From: Segniliparus sp051660745
GTDB lineage: Bacteria > Actinomycetota > Actinomycetes > Mycobacteriales > Mycobacteriaceae
Direction: 5' to 3'
Assembly (NCBI RefSeq): GCF_051660745.1
Contig: NZ_JBOFQF010000033.1
Location: 5,812 to 69,811 of the forward strand
Length of the DNA stretch: 64,000 bases
The notes under the pieces were generated by a model. The model searched no databases, had not been told where the DNA came from, and saw only the letters and a program-made list of their open reading frames with translations. Shown here piece by piece: positions 8,535-17,351 of the stretch. The translations under genes were made by a program, and so were the position numbers. Every line of letters starts with the position of its first letter. Positions within the stretch are counted from its first letter, which is position 1.

Positions 8535-8612
8535 AGCTCTGGCGGCCAGAGGCTCGCGGCGGCGCAGTCTGCGACTTCTGAGTACTCGTCGGCTTTCCAG
8601 TACTATCCGCTT

Positions 8613-10127
8613 ATGGGGCTTGCTTGGAAGTGGTGCGTCGGCATCCTCGTCGTTGCGTTGTGCGTGTCGGGATGCGACCGGCAGTCTCTGCCGCAGAAAC
8701 CGGTCTTCCACCCGCAGCCGGTGTCATGGGGCGCTTGCGACGGGAACTTGTCGTTCGACGGGGAGCTTGGTTCAGCGTGGTCCGCGACGGAAAAAGGCAG
8801 AGAGGATTTCCATCGGCGGTTCACGATCGCATTCTCAGTGGTGCGAGTCCCGGTGGACTACGACCGCCCGGAGGGGGAGAAGATCGGCCTCACCCTCGTG
8901 CGCGTGCGTTCGCGGAAAGCGCATGACTCGCTCGGCCCGCTGCTGATCAGTCCCGGCGGCCCGGGAGACTCCGGGCTGTGGGAAGCCGGGTTTGCGGCGT
9001 GGGCAGCTCCGGAACAAGTCTCGGAGCGGTTCGACTACATCGGTTTCGACCAACGTGGCGTCGGATGCTCCGGGCAGGTCAGCTGTTGGGAGCGGGGCGC
9101 GCAACGGCGGATCGACCTGCCTGCCGATCTACGGGAGCCAGGCGCCGTTGGCGAGGCGGCGAAGGTGTGGCGGGCGGTCAACGAGAGGTGCGCGCGCCAG
9201 CTTGGCGCGCGGCTGGGCCATTACTCCACGTACGAGGCAGCGCAGGACATGGAGTCCATCCGGGTCGCTTTGGGCGCGGAGCGGATCACGTATCTCGGCT
9301 ACTCCTACGGCGCGTTCCTCGGCGCGGTCTACGCGCATCTGCACCCCCGTTCGCTACGCGCGGCCGTGCTCGACTCCCCGATCGACAACACCCGCCCGAT
9401 GACCGAGTTCTGGGAGGAGACGGCGCGTGCGCGGGACGAGGGTTTCTCGGAGTTCCTGGACTGGGCGGGACAGCGCAAAGAGCTCGGACTGCCTGTCGAC
9501 GCCCGAACGCGATTGGCCGATCTGGCAGACCGGGGGGCGCGGCTCGGTCTGCGAGTCCCTGCTTTCTACGACAAGCTGAATCTCCGCTCGCATTGGCCGC
9601 AGCTCGTGAAAGACCTGCGCGATCTGCTCGGCCAAACGACAGACCCACAGCCCGCGCAGTGGTATGAGCCGGATGTCGTCGGGGAGTCTCGCCATGTCAT
9701 CGGCTGCGACGACCAAGCGCCAGGATCCCGTCTGGACGAGGGGAAGGCTGCGGAGTTCGCCGAAGCATGGCCCGAACGCTACCCGCTGCTCGGGACGAAC
9801 GTGCTGAACTGGAACCAACCGGCGCTGCTGGAGTGCGCCGGGTGGCCGGAGCCTGCCCACCCCGCGACTCCCGGCATGATGGACGCGACGGGATCGCCCC
9901 CGATCCTCGTGGTGTCGGGCTTGCACGACCCGAACACCGCGCACCGTCTGGCGGGCCCTTTCACCACTGCGCTGCGCACGGGATTCTTGCTCTCCACCGA
10001 GCACCCCGGCCACGCGCAATACCTCAACCAGGAGAAGGCCGACGGCTGCCTGAACACGGCGGTGGAGGACTACCTCGTTGCGGGAAAGCTCCCCGCCCCC
10101 GGCACGACCTGCCCCGCGGACGAATAA
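8613..10127 (+). CDS. Secreted lipoprotein alpha/beta hydrolase (tripeptidyl aminopeptidase-like)
   Basis: The 504-residue protein begins with a lipoprotein signal, MGLAWKWCVGILVVALCVSG before Cys21, so it should be anchored outside the membrane. An alpha/beta-hydrolase fold follows, with the oxyanion loop SPGGPGDSG (113-121), the motif DYIGFDQRGVGCSG (141-154) and the nucleophile Ser231 in GYSYG. The C-terminal region (SPPILVVSGLHDPNTAHRLA, then STEHPGHAQYL) matches the TAP-like domain with the catalytic Asp and His. Related proteins include mycobacterial CaeA/Hip1-type and Streptomyces Slp/Tap peptidases. The exact substrate is not predictable. It is the first gene after dciA, and its stop is built into a terminator hairpin. 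Confidence 0.88.
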   Translation: MGLAWKWCVGILVVALCVSGCDRQSLPQKPVFHPQPVSWGACDGNLSFDGELGSAWSATEKGREDFHRRFTIAFSVVRVPVDYDRPEGEKIGLTLVRVRSRKAHDSLGPLLISPGGPGDSGLWEAGFAAWAAPEQVSERFDYIGFDQRGVGCSGQVSCWERGAQRRIDLPADLREPGAVGEAAKVWRAVNERCARQLGARLGHYSTYEAAQDMESIRVALGAERITYLGYSYGAFLGAVYAHLHPRSLRAAVLDSPIDNTRPMTEFWEETARARDEGFSEFLDWAGQRKELGLPVDARTRLADLADRGARLGLRVPAFYDKLNLRSHWPQLVKDLRDLLGQTTDPQPAQWYEPDVVGESRHVIGCDDQAPGSRLDEGKAAEFAEAWPERYPLLGTNVLNWNQPALLECAGWPEPAHPATPGMMDATGSPPILVVSGLHDPNTAHRLAGPFTTALRTGFLLSTEHPGHAQYLNQEKADGCLNTAVEDYLVAGKLPAPGTTCPADE

Positions 10128-10152
10128 ACGCCTGGCCAGGGGCCAGGCGTTT
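10126..10152. terminator. Intrinsic terminator hairpin, likely bidirectional
   Basis: AAACGCCTGGCC (10126-10137), a 3-base AGG loop and GGCCAGGCGTTT (10141-10152) form a perfect 12-bp stem that begins in the TAA stop of the lipoprotein gene. The A3/T3 ends give weak U-tracts in both directions. It could therefore stop both the rightward gene and the leftward tRNA-Glu/tRNA-Asp transcript. Confidence 0.8.
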
Positions 10153-10182
10153 AGAAATCGATAGAATAACCGCAAATACTTG

Positions 10183-10256
10183 CGACCTTGACGGGACTCG
10201 AACCCGCGACCTCCGCCGTGACAGGGCGGCGCGCTAACCAACTGCGCCACAAGGCC
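10183..10256 (-). tRNA. tRNA-Asp (GUC)
   Basis: The minus strand folds as a 74-base cloverleaf. The acceptor GGCCTTG pairs with CAAGGTC (one G-U), the discriminator is G73, the anticodon loop reads CTGTCAC with anticodon GUC, and the T-arm is GCGGG TTCGAGT CCCGT. It lies just downstream of tRNA-Glu on the same strand; in mycobacteria Glu and Asp tRNAs are also neighbours. No CCA is encoded directly. Confidence 0.96.
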
Positions 10257-10299
10257 TTATGTTCTCGCTAGCGAGATTGTCCATCTTATCAGATGGTTG

Positions 10300-10372
10300 T
10301 ACCCCCTACGGGATTCGAACCCGCGTTGCCGCCGTGAAAGGGCGGAGTCCTAGGCCACTGAACGAAAGGGGC
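10300..10372 (-). tRNA. tRNA-Glu (UUC)
   Basis: A 73-base cloverleaf lies on the minus strand. The acceptor GCCCCTT pairs with AGGGGGT (with wobble pairs), the discriminator is A73, the anticodon stem CCGCC/GGCGG holds loop CTTTCAC with anticodon UUC, and the T-arm is GCGGG TTCGAAT CCCGT. It is followed 43 bases later by tRNA-Asp, probably in one transcript ending at the hairpin at 10126-10152. Confidence 0.96.
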
Positions 10373-10455
10373 TTGCCGTTGGGAGCCGATCTATCGTAGG
10401 ACATCTTCGCCGCAGACGCCAACTCAAATACTTGACCTGCGGCTATGGCAGGAGG

Positions 10456-11043
10456 CTAGTTGACCTCGGTGTCGATGGGATGCGTGGCGAGCACGCCCGC
10501 GCGGGCCCCGTGCCTGCGGATCACGGCGGCCCAGAGGTCGACGTCCGGGCTGGCGAAGACGTCCTGCGGCAGGCCTTGCGCGACATACCAGGACCCTCGC
10601 GAGATCTCGTTCGCGAGCTGGCCGCCCGCCCAGCCCGAGTAGCCCGCGAAGATCCGCACATGTTCGAGGGCCGAGGCGGTCAGTTGCGCGTCGGATTCCA
10701 GGTTGACCACGGCGATGCTCGGGGCGACCACGGAGAAGCCGCTGTTCTCGGCCTCGACGGCTCCCTCGCGCGGCAGCCCGAGGCAGAGCAGGCCGTCCTT
10801 GCGCACCGGCCCGCCGTTGAAGACGACCGGCGGGCCCGCGACGAAGTCCTCCCAGTCGGCCGCGGCGACCGACACCGGGACCTTGGTCGGGCGGTTCACC
10901 ACCAGACCGAACGTCCCCCGGTCGTCGTGCTCGAGGATGTAGACCACCGTGCGCTGGAAGAGGTCTCCGCGCAGCTCGGTGGACGCGAGGAGCAACGATC
11001 CGGCGCGGACCGACTCGATCTGCGCCGACAGGGGAAGGGACAC
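10456..11043 (-). CDS. YqgE/AlgH family protein (UPF0301)
   Basis: The 195-residue protein has the full UPF0301 pattern: RAGSLLLASTELRGDLFQRT near the start, VVYILEHDDRGTFGLVVNRP, a GGPV segment, and the C-terminal AGYSGWAGGQLANEI motif. The family is widespread and structurally known, but its biochemical role is unresolved. The start is a GTG at 11043. It lies 30 bases after the pcnA stop on the same strand, so the two may be one transcript; the mycobacterial homologue sits elsewhere near the origin. Confidence 0.9.
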   Translation of the reverse strand: MSLPLSAQIESVRAGSLLLASTELRGDLFQRTVVYILEHDDRGTFGLVVNRPTKVPVSVAAADWEDFVAGPPVVFNGGPVRKDGLLCLGLPREGAVEAENSGFSVVAPSIAVVNLESDAQLTASALEHVRIFAGYSGWAGGQLANEISRGSWYVAQGLPQDVFASPDVDLWAAVIRRHGARAGVLATHPIDTEVN

Positions 11044-11073
11044 CCCTTTATCATGACACCACGGGGGAAGCCT

Positions 11074-12525
11074 TCAGCGCTTCGACCACCAGTCGAGCAA
11101 CGCGCGTTCCGCGTCCTCGGGGTCGAGCGGGCCCTGTTCCAGGCGGAGCTCCTTCAAGAAGCTCCAGGCCTCGCCGACCTCGCGGCCCGGCCCGATGCCC
11201 AGAATCTCCATGATCGCGTTGCCGTCGAGGTCCGGGCGGACCTTCGCGAGGTCCTCGGCCTCGGAGATTTTCGCGATGCGCTGCTCGAACCGGTCGTACG
11301 CCGAGGCGAGCTGGCGCGAGCGGCGCTGGTTGCGGGTCGTGCAGTCCGCGCGCACGAGCAGGTTCAGCTTGGGCAGCAGCTCGCCCGCGTCCACCGCGTA
11401 CCGGCGCACGGCGGAGTCCGTCCAGGCTTGGTCGCCGTATCCGTAGAACCGCATGTGCAGGTACACGAGCTTGCCGATGTCCTCGACCATGTGCTTGGAG
11501 AAGGTCAAAGCGCGCAGGCGTTTGCGGGCGAGCTTCGCGCCGACGACCTCGTGGTGGTGGAAGCTGACCGCTCCGCCCTTCTCGAAACGCCGGGTGGCGG
11601 GCTTGCCGATGTCGTGCAGGAGCGCAGCCCACCGCAGCACCGGGTCCGGGTCGCCTGGTTCGAGCGCCATCGCGTTGCCGAGCACCGCCAAGGAGTGGCG
11701 GTACACGTCTTTATGCTGGTGGGCGGTGTCGATCGCGAGCTGGAGCTGGGGGACTTCCGGCAAGACGTGTTCGGCGAGGCCGCTGTCCACCAGATGCTCC
11801 ACCCCCTCGACGGCATGCTCCCCGAGAAGGAGCTTCTCCAGTTCCGCCCCGATGCGCTCGGGCGTGATCCGGGCGATCTCCCCGGCCATCTGCTCGACCG
11901 CGACGACGACGCGGGGCGCCCAGGTGAAGCCGAGCTGGGCCGCGAACCGCGCGGCGCGGAGCATCCGCAACGGGTCGTCGCCGAACGAGATCTCGGGGCT
12001 GTCCGGGGTGTCGATCCTCCCGGCGAGGACGTCGTCCAACCCGCCGAGGGGGTCGACGAACTCGCCGCAGCCCTGCGCCGTCAACGACACCGCCATCGCG
12101 TTCATCCGGAAGTCCCGCCGGGCCAGGTCGACGTCCAGGCTCGTGCCGAAGTCCACGACCGGGTTGCGCGAGCGCTGGTCGTAGGAGTCCGTGCGGAAGG
12201 TGGTGATCTCCAGCTTGTGGCCGTCCTTGAGGGCGCCGACCGTCCCGAAGGCGATCCCGGTGTCCCACATGTCCTCGGCCCAGCCGCGCAGCAGCTTCTG
12301 GGTCTGCTCCGGCCGCGCGTCCGTCGTGAAGTCGAGGTCGTCGCCAAGCCTGCCGAGCACAGCGTCCCGCACACTGCCGCCGACCAGGTACAACTGGTGC
12401 CCTGCCGCGACGAACCGGGCGGCGAGCGCACCGAAGAGCGCGTCCTGCACGCGCAGCGCGGTGTGCGCCTGGGCGAGCAGCCGCGCACGGCGCACGGCGC
12501 CTTGATCCAGGTCGTCTGAGCTCAT
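11074..12525 (-). CDS. pcnA: CCA-adding enzyme / tRNA nucleotidyltransferase (PcnA type)
   Basis: The 483-residue protein has an N-terminal class II nucleotidyltransferase domain: HQLYLVGGSVRDAVLGRL followed by DDLDFTTDARP, with the metal-binding Asp pair. RNA-binding helices come next, then an HD domain with RWAALLHDIGKPATR. Such enzymes add or repair the CCA end of tRNA; relatives are annotated poly(A) polymerase. This matters here because the tRNA genes seen do not encode CCA. I chose the ATG at 12525 (MSSDDLDQGAV) with GGTGG upstream; the frame is open to 12591. It is divergent from the NUDIX gene at 12600, as in Mycobacterium. Confidence 0.93.
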   Translation of the reverse strand: MSSDDLDQGAVRRARLLAQAHTALRVQDALFGALAARFVAAGHQLYLVGGSVRDAVLGRLGDDLDFTTDARPEQTQKLLRGWAEDMWDTGIAFGTVGALKDGHKLEITTFRTDSYDQRSRNPVVDFGTSLDVDLARRDFRMNAMAVSLTAQGCGEFVDPLGGLDDVLAGRIDTPDSPEISFGDDPLRMLRAARFAAQLGFTWAPRVVVAVEQMAGEIARITPERIGAELEKLLLGEHAVEGVEHLVDSGLAEHVLPEVPQLQLAIDTAHQHKDVYRHSLAVLGNAMALEPGDPDPVLRWAALLHDIGKPATRRFEKGGAVSFHHHEVVGAKLARKRLRALTFSKHMVEDIGKLVYLHMRFYGYGDQAWTDSAVRRYAVDAGELLPKLNLLVRADCTTRNQRRSRQLASAYDRFEQRIAKISEAEDLAKVRPDLDGNAIMEILGIGPGREVGEAWSFLKELRLEQGPLDPEDAERALLDWWSKR

Positions 12526-12599
12526 TGTTGCCACCATTTGAGCATAAAGGCGGGCGTATCGGCTGTAGAAAGCGGTGTTGGCGGCTACCATCGTCCACT

Positions 12600-13175
12600 A
12601 TGACAAGCACCGACAGCGCCGGGTCGGAGGAGTCGCCGCACGGCGACCGGCCCGATGGACGCCCTCGACGGCGGCGCAAGCACAAGCCTCGAAGCCAACG
12701 CCCCCGCCGCCATGACAGGGAGACCTCGGCGGGCGGCCTGGTGGTCGCGGGCCTGGACGGGCCGCCGGAAGAATTCCGCGCGGCGCTCATCGGCAGGCTG
12801 GACAAGGCCGGACGGATGCGCTGGTCGATGCCAAAGGGGCATATCGAGCCCGGCGAGACCGCCGAGCAGGCCGCGGTGCGCGAGGTGAAAGAGGAGACAG
12901 GCATCGACGGCGCCGTCCTCGCCTCGCTCGGCAGCATCGACTATTGGCTGCACGGGCAGGGGAAACGGGTGTTGAAGACGGTGCACCACTACCTCATGCG
13001 CTTCCAGTCGGGCGAGCTCTCCGACGAGGACGTCGAGGTCACCGAGGTCGCTTGGGTGCCGCTCTCCGAACTGCCCACCCGCCTCTCGTACGCGGACGAG
13101 CGAAAACTCGCGGCGATCGCGAACAACTTGATCGAAGGGATGCGGGCGAGCAGCGACGGGAGTCCCTCCTCGTGA
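12600..13175 (+). CDS. mutT4: NUDIX hydrolase (MutT4-like)
   Basis: The 191-residue protein has a basic N-terminal tail (RPRRRRKHKPRSQRPRR) and a NUDIX domain. The box GHIEPGETAEQAAVREVKEE followed by TG matches GX5EX7REUXEEXGU at about residues 82-104. These hydrolases remove pyrophosphate from nucleoside diphosphate derivatives; MutT4 is the mycobacterial gene at the same position beside pcnA. The ATG at 12600 is preceded by a short divergent promoter gap. The 3' end overlaps the next gene by four bases (GTGA), indicating coupling. Substrate is unproven; the symbol rests on synteny. Confidence 0.88.
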   Translation: MTSTDSAGSEESPHGDRPDGRPRRRRKHKPRSQRPRRHDRETSAGGLVVAGLDGPPEEFRAALIGRLDKAGRMRWSMPKGHIEPGETAEQAAVREVKEETGIDGAVLASLGSIDYWLHGQGKRVLKTVHHYLMRFQSGELSDEDVEVTEVAWVPLSELPTRLSYADERKLAAIANNLIEGMRASSDGSPSS

Positions 13176-15481
13176 CATTCCGGGGCCTTGTCCACGTCCT
13201 GACCGCGCTGCTGTGCCTGGTCTGGACGATCCTTCCGGCGGCAGCGGAGCCGCAGACCAGGGACAGGGCCCCGAGCTTCCTGCGCATATCCCTCGACCCG
13301 GCCAGCCTCAGCATGGTGACCACCAGCGCGGACAACGCCGTGGCCGTGTCCGGGGAGATCGAGAATTTCAGCGACAAGCCGGTCGCCGACGTCGAGGCGC
13401 GCCTGCAACGCGCCCCGGCGGTCCTCGACTCGACGCAGCTCGGGACCAGCCTCGCCGAGCCGGAGGAGACCTACGACACGCAAGGGCCGTTCCAACCGGT
13501 CGCGGAGCGGATCCCCGCGCACGGCAAAGCCCGGTTCCGGCTGTCCCTCCCGCTGCGCGGGCCGGGGGACTCGCTGCAGATCGCCAACCCGGGGATCTAC
13601 CCGATGTTGGTGAATGTGAACGGGACGCCGGACTCGGGCGTGCGCGCGAGGCTCGACGACTTGCGGTTCCTGCTCCCGGTGCTCGGCCTGCCCGCTGCGA
13701 ACGGCGCGCCCGCGCAGCCCGCGAAAATCGACCATCCGACGCGGTTGGGCATGGTGCTTCCGCTCGCCGACCACCCCCGATGGGCCCCCGGCTCGGTGGA
13801 GGGGGACGGGCTGGTGCGGCTGACCGACGACGAGCTGGCGGGCGAGCTCTTGCCCGACGGGCGGCTGGGGGTGCTGCTCTCGGGGCTGGACACGCTGAGC
13901 CATTCGGCCGAGTCGGCGGGCCGGACGCTCCGCCAGGCCGTGTGCGTCGCCGTCGACCCCGACCTGCTGCGCACGGTGAGCGCGATGACCGGCGACTATC
14001 TGGTGCCGGGTCCAGGCGGCGCGCTCGTGCTCGGCAAGGGCTCTGCGGCCGCGCGGGACTGGCTGGCCAAGCTGCGGTCCGTCCTCGCCGCGCAATGCGT
14101 CACGGCGCTGCCGTTCGCGCACGCGGACTTGGCGGCGCTCGCCCAGACCGACGACGCGCAGCTGCAGAAAGCCGCGTTCGACCAGGCGGCGGATTACGTG
14201 GACAGCGTCCTTTCCGTCGCGTCTGTCCGCGACCTGGTGGTCGCCGCGAACACGCGGATCAACAAACTGGCGGTCGACATGCTGATCGCGAAGGGGGTCC
14301 ACACTGTTTTGACCCCGCGTTCCTCCGAGCACCCGCAGGAGCGCAAGGCCCTCGGCACCGACCTCGTCGCCGTGCATTTCGACAGCGCGATCAGCGCGCT
14401 GCTCGGCGAACTGGGCAACAAGCCAGGCCCTGGCCTGCCTCCGGAGGATCCGGTGGCGCAGCGCCAGAGCGCGGTCGCCGCCGTGCTGTGGCCCGCTTTG
14501 CAGTCGTCGAACCCGGGCCAACTGCCCACGACGGGCGGCTTGGAGATGCTCGTGCCCCCCGTGGTATGGAGCCCGAGCCAGGCCGACTTCGACGCCTTGG
14601 TGTTCGCGGCTTCGATCGCGTTGCAGGCGGGGATCGCGAAGCCGATCTCGTGGAGCCCCGCCCAGGGACCGCGCTCGTTCGGCACGACGACAGGGCTCGA
14701 CTCGGGACAGCGGGCTGTCGTCGCCGAGCCGAAAACGTTGGTCAGGCCCATGCCGGGCAGCCTCGTCGACGACGCGAGCCAGGCGCTCGGGATGATCGGG
14801 GATCTCGTCAAAGGCGTGGTGAACCAGCCGGAAGACCCGATGACCGCCGAACGGTACGCGAAAGGGTGGGACGAGCAAGTGCTCCGAGCGCTCGCGGGCG
14901 GCCCGAGCGCGGCGGGCGCGCAGAACCGGATGGACGAGCTCCAGGCGGCGCTGGGCTCTGCGGCGAGATCGGTCCGACTGGTCGACCCCGGCAAGCCCTA
15001 CACGCTGTTCACCGAGCAGGGCTCGCTGCCCGTCGTGGTCCGCAACGGGCTGCCGGTGGCGTTGCGCGTCCAATTCGTGGTCCGAGCCCCCTCGGGCGTC
15101 GAAGTGTCCGCCGCCGCCCCCGAAGCCGTGCCAGCGCATGGCAGCAGGGTGCTGTCGCTGCCCGTGCGGGTGCGGGCGCCCAAGCTCTCGCCGGTCGAGA
15201 TCGAGCTGCAAACGGTCGGCGGGCTGCAACTGGGCAATCCGGTGACCGTCTCGGTCCAATCCGGCCAGTACACCAGGCTGCTCGCGGTCATCACCGCTCT
15301 GATTGGCGGATTGCTGCTCGCCCTTGTGGCGCTGCGGCTGTGGCGGCGGATCACCGGCAAAGGCAGGCCGGGGGAGCGGTTGAAGCCGGACGAGCACGAC
15401 CGCAAGATGGCCGGGCTCGGGTTCAAGGAGCGCGCGCTGGTCGAGAGCAGGCACGCGGCATTGCCGCCCGACGATGACTGA
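13172..15481 (+). CDS. DUF6049 family secreted/membrane-anchored protein (Rv3909-like)
   Basis: A 769-residue protein starts at a GTG overlapping the NUDIX stop. A signal peptide VTFRGLVHVLTALLCLVWTI with an AAAEP cleavage region opens it. A long extracytoplasmic portion (about 30-705) follows, then one transmembrane helix near 708-730 (LLAVITALIGGLLLALVALRL) and a short basic cytoplasmic tail. The extracellular part has beta-sandwich-like segments near each end. No enzyme motif is apparent. The family always sits between NUDIX and murJ in mycobacteria, so a link to lipid II flipping or envelope assembly is likely but unproven. Its end overlaps murJ by 8 bases. Confidence 0.85.
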   Translation: MTFRGLVHVLTALLCLVWTILPAAAEPQTRDRAPSFLRISLDPASLSMVTTSADNAVAVSGEIENFSDKPVADVEARLQRAPAVLDSTQLGTSLAEPEETYDTQGPFQPVAERIPAHGKARFRLSLPLRGPGDSLQIANPGIYPMLVNVNGTPDSGVRARLDDLRFLLPVLGLPAANGAPAQPAKIDHPTRLGMVLPLADHPRWAPGSVEGDGLVRLTDDELAGELLPDGRLGVLLSGLDTLSHSAESAGRTLRQAVCVAVDPDLLRTVSAMTGDYLVPGPGGALVLGKGSAAARDWLAKLRSVLAAQCVTALPFAHADLAALAQTDDAQLQKAAFDQAADYVDSVLSVASVRDLVVAANTRINKLAVDMLIAKGVHTVLTPRSSEHPQERKALGTDLVAVHFDSAISALLGELGNKPGPGLPPEDPVAQRQSAVAAVLWPALQSSNPGQLPTTGGLEMLVPPVVWSPSQADFDALVFAASIALQAGIAKPISWSPAQGPRSFGTTTGLDSGQRAVVAEPKTLVRPMPGSLVDDASQALGMIGDLVKGVVNQPEDPMTAERYAKGWDEQVLRALAGGPSAAGAQNRMDELQAALGSAARSVRLVDPGKPYTLFTEQGSLPVVVRNGLPVALRVQFVVRAPSGVEVSAAAPEAVPAHGSRVLSLPVRVRAPKLSPVEIELQTVGGLQLGNPVTVSVQSGQYTRLLAVITALIGGLLLALVALRLWRRITGKGRPGERLKPDEHDRKMAGLGFKERALVESRHAALPPDDD

Positions 15482-17213
15482 GCACCCGACGAATCCGATC
15501 CAGAGACAGATGACGACACCGACAATGACGCAGACTCCGATGACAGAACCGACGAAGACAGAGCCGGGAGCGCCCGGTCCCGACGAGGCCGCCGCCCAGG
15601 ACCGGCCCGCCAAGCCCTCCACGCGCCGGGCGGTCGCCACCGGCGGGCTCGTCGCGCTCGCGACCCTGCTCTCGCGGATCACGGGTTTCGCGAAAGCGGT
15701 GCTGGTGCTCGTGATCTTGACGCCCGCGGTCTCCAGCGCCTTCAACATCGCCAACCAGATCCCCAACATGGTCACCGAGCTCGTGCTCGGCGCGGTGGTC
15801 ACCCAGGCGTTCGTCCCCGTGCTGGTGCGCGCCGCCGCGACCGACGAGGACGGGGGCGCGGCGTTCACCCAGCGCATGATCGGGCTGACCCTGGCCGTGC
15901 TCGTGGTGGCGACGGCGGCGAGCTTCGTGCTCGTGCCCGCGCTCTTGCCGAGGTTCCTCGACCACGGCGGGGGCAAGGTCCCCGGCCGCCTCGTCGCGCA
16001 GTTGCTGTTGCTGCTCCTGCCGCAGATCTTCTTCTACGGGCTGTTCTCGCTCGGCAGCGCGGTGCTGAACCAGCGGGACCGTTTCCAGCCCGGAGCCTGG
16101 GCCCCGGTCGTCAACAACCTCGTCGTGATCGCCGCCCTCGGGGTTTTCCTCTTCCTGCCGGAGTCCGGCGAGCCGAACGCGCTGACCGTGGCGCAGATCC
16201 TGGTCCTCGGCCTCGGGGCGACGGCGGGCGTGGTGGTGCAAGCGGCCATGTTGCTCCCGTCGCTGCGCCGGGCGGGGGTGCGGCTGCGCCCGAAGTGGGG
16301 GGTGGACGCCCGGCTCAAACAGTTCGGCGGCACGGTCGCGGCGATGGTCTGCTACGTCGTGATCAGCCAGATCGGCCTTCTGGTCGCGTACCAGGTGGCG
16401 GGCCGGGTCGACGAGGGCGGGCCGTCGATCTATCAGAACGCGTGGCTCTTGATCCAGCTGCCGTACGGGGTGTTCGGCGTGACGATCATCACCATGATGA
16501 CCCCGCAGCTCTCCAGGGCCGCCGCGGCGGGCGACGACCAGCAGGTGGTCGCCGACCTCGCCCGCGCGAACCGGTTCACGATGGCGGCGCTCGTGCCGGT
16601 CGTCGCGCTCATGGCCGCCGCAGGACCGCTCATCGGGGTCAGCCTCTTCGGCTACGGCAAGTTCGACCAAGCGCACGCCCACACCCTCGGCTCGGTGCTC
16701 AGCTGGTCCGCGTTCGCGATCCTCCCGTACGCGGTGGTGCTGGTGCAGCTGCGGGTGTTCTACGCGCGGCAGCAGGTGTGGACCCCGACGTGGATCGTCG
16801 TCGGGATCACCGCCGTCAAAGTCGCGGGCTCGTATCTGGCCCCGGCGGTCAGCAGCGACCCGGCCCGAGTGCAGGAGCTGCTCGGCGTCGCGAACGGGCT
16901 CGGCTATCTTTTCGGCGCGGCGATCGGGTTCGTGCTGCTTCGGCGCTCGCTCGGCCCGCTCGGCCTCGCGCCTTTCTATCGGAGCCTCGTGGTCGCGGTC
17001 CTCGTCAGCGCGTGCGGCGCGGCGCTCTTCGCGCTCGCGGCCTTCTCCGGGCCTGCCGCCCGGTTCGCGGCGGCGCACGGCTCTTTGGGCAGTTTCGCCC
17101 TGCTCGCCGTCCTCGGGACGGCGGGGCTCGTCGTCATTTACGCGGCGCTTTTCGCGCTGCGCGCCCCCGAGATCCGAACCTTGGTCGAGGCCGTGCGGCG
17201 CCGAGCGGGCTGA
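15474..17213 (+). CDS. murJ: Lipid II flippase MurJ (MviN)
   Basis: The 579-residue polytopic protein begins with a hydrophilic Thr/Pro-rich stretch (1-45) and then the MviN fold of about 14 helices, from VATGGLVALATLLSRITGFA through SAFNIANQIPNMVTELVLGA to the C-terminal helices. MurJ flips the peptidoglycan precursor lipid II across the membrane. In M. tuberculosis the homologue (Rv3910) is a single long protein also carrying a pseudokinase and an extracellular domain. Here the frame stops after the transporter, and those parts are encoded by the next gene. The start overlaps the DUF6049 gene. The function is secure. Confidence 0.94.
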   Translation: MTEHPTNPIQRQMTTPTMTQTPMTEPTKTEPGAPGPDEAAAQDRPAKPSTRRAVATGGLVALATLLSRITGFAKAVLVLVILTPAVSSAFNIANQIPNMVTELVLGAVVTQAFVPVLVRAAATDEDGGAAFTQRMIGLTLAVLVVATAASFVLVPALLPRFLDHGGGKVPGRLVAQLLLLLLPQIFFYGLFSLGSAVLNQRDRFQPGAWAPVVNNLVVIAALGVFLFLPESGEPNALTVAQILVLGLGATAGVVVQAAMLLPSLRRAGVRLRPKWGVDARLKQFGGTVAAMVCYVVISQIGLLVAYQVAGRVDEGGPSIYQNAWLLIQLPYGVFGVTIITMMTPQLSRAAAAGDDQQVVADLARANRFTMAALVPVVALMAAAGPLIGVSLFGYGKFDQAHAHTLGSVLSWSAFAILPYAVVLVQLRVFYARQQVWTPTWIVVGITAVKVAGSYLAPAVSSDPARVQELLGVANGLGYLFGAAIGFVLLRRSLGPLGLAPFYRSLVVAVLVSACGAALFALAAFSGPAARFAAAHGSLGSFALLAVLGTAGLVVIYAALFALRAPEIRTLVEAVRRRAG

Positions 17214-17351
17214 GGGCGCAGAAGGGGCTTCTCAGCAGGCGAGGAGCCATATGCGCGGTTCGCTGCTGGCACAGCGTTTCTGCTAGTGTGCCTACAGAAC
17301 TGTTGAGGCGTGTGCAGGCCTCAACAACCACGTACGCCACAAGGAGTCCTG

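Noticed and set aside
12989..15976. A 995-codon open frame on the minus strand opposite the DUF6049 gene and the start of murJ
   Set aside because: It lacks any domain, is rich in Arg/Pro/Ala/His, and is the expected antisense shadow of GC-rich codon usage. The plus-strand genes have clear signal, membrane and family features.
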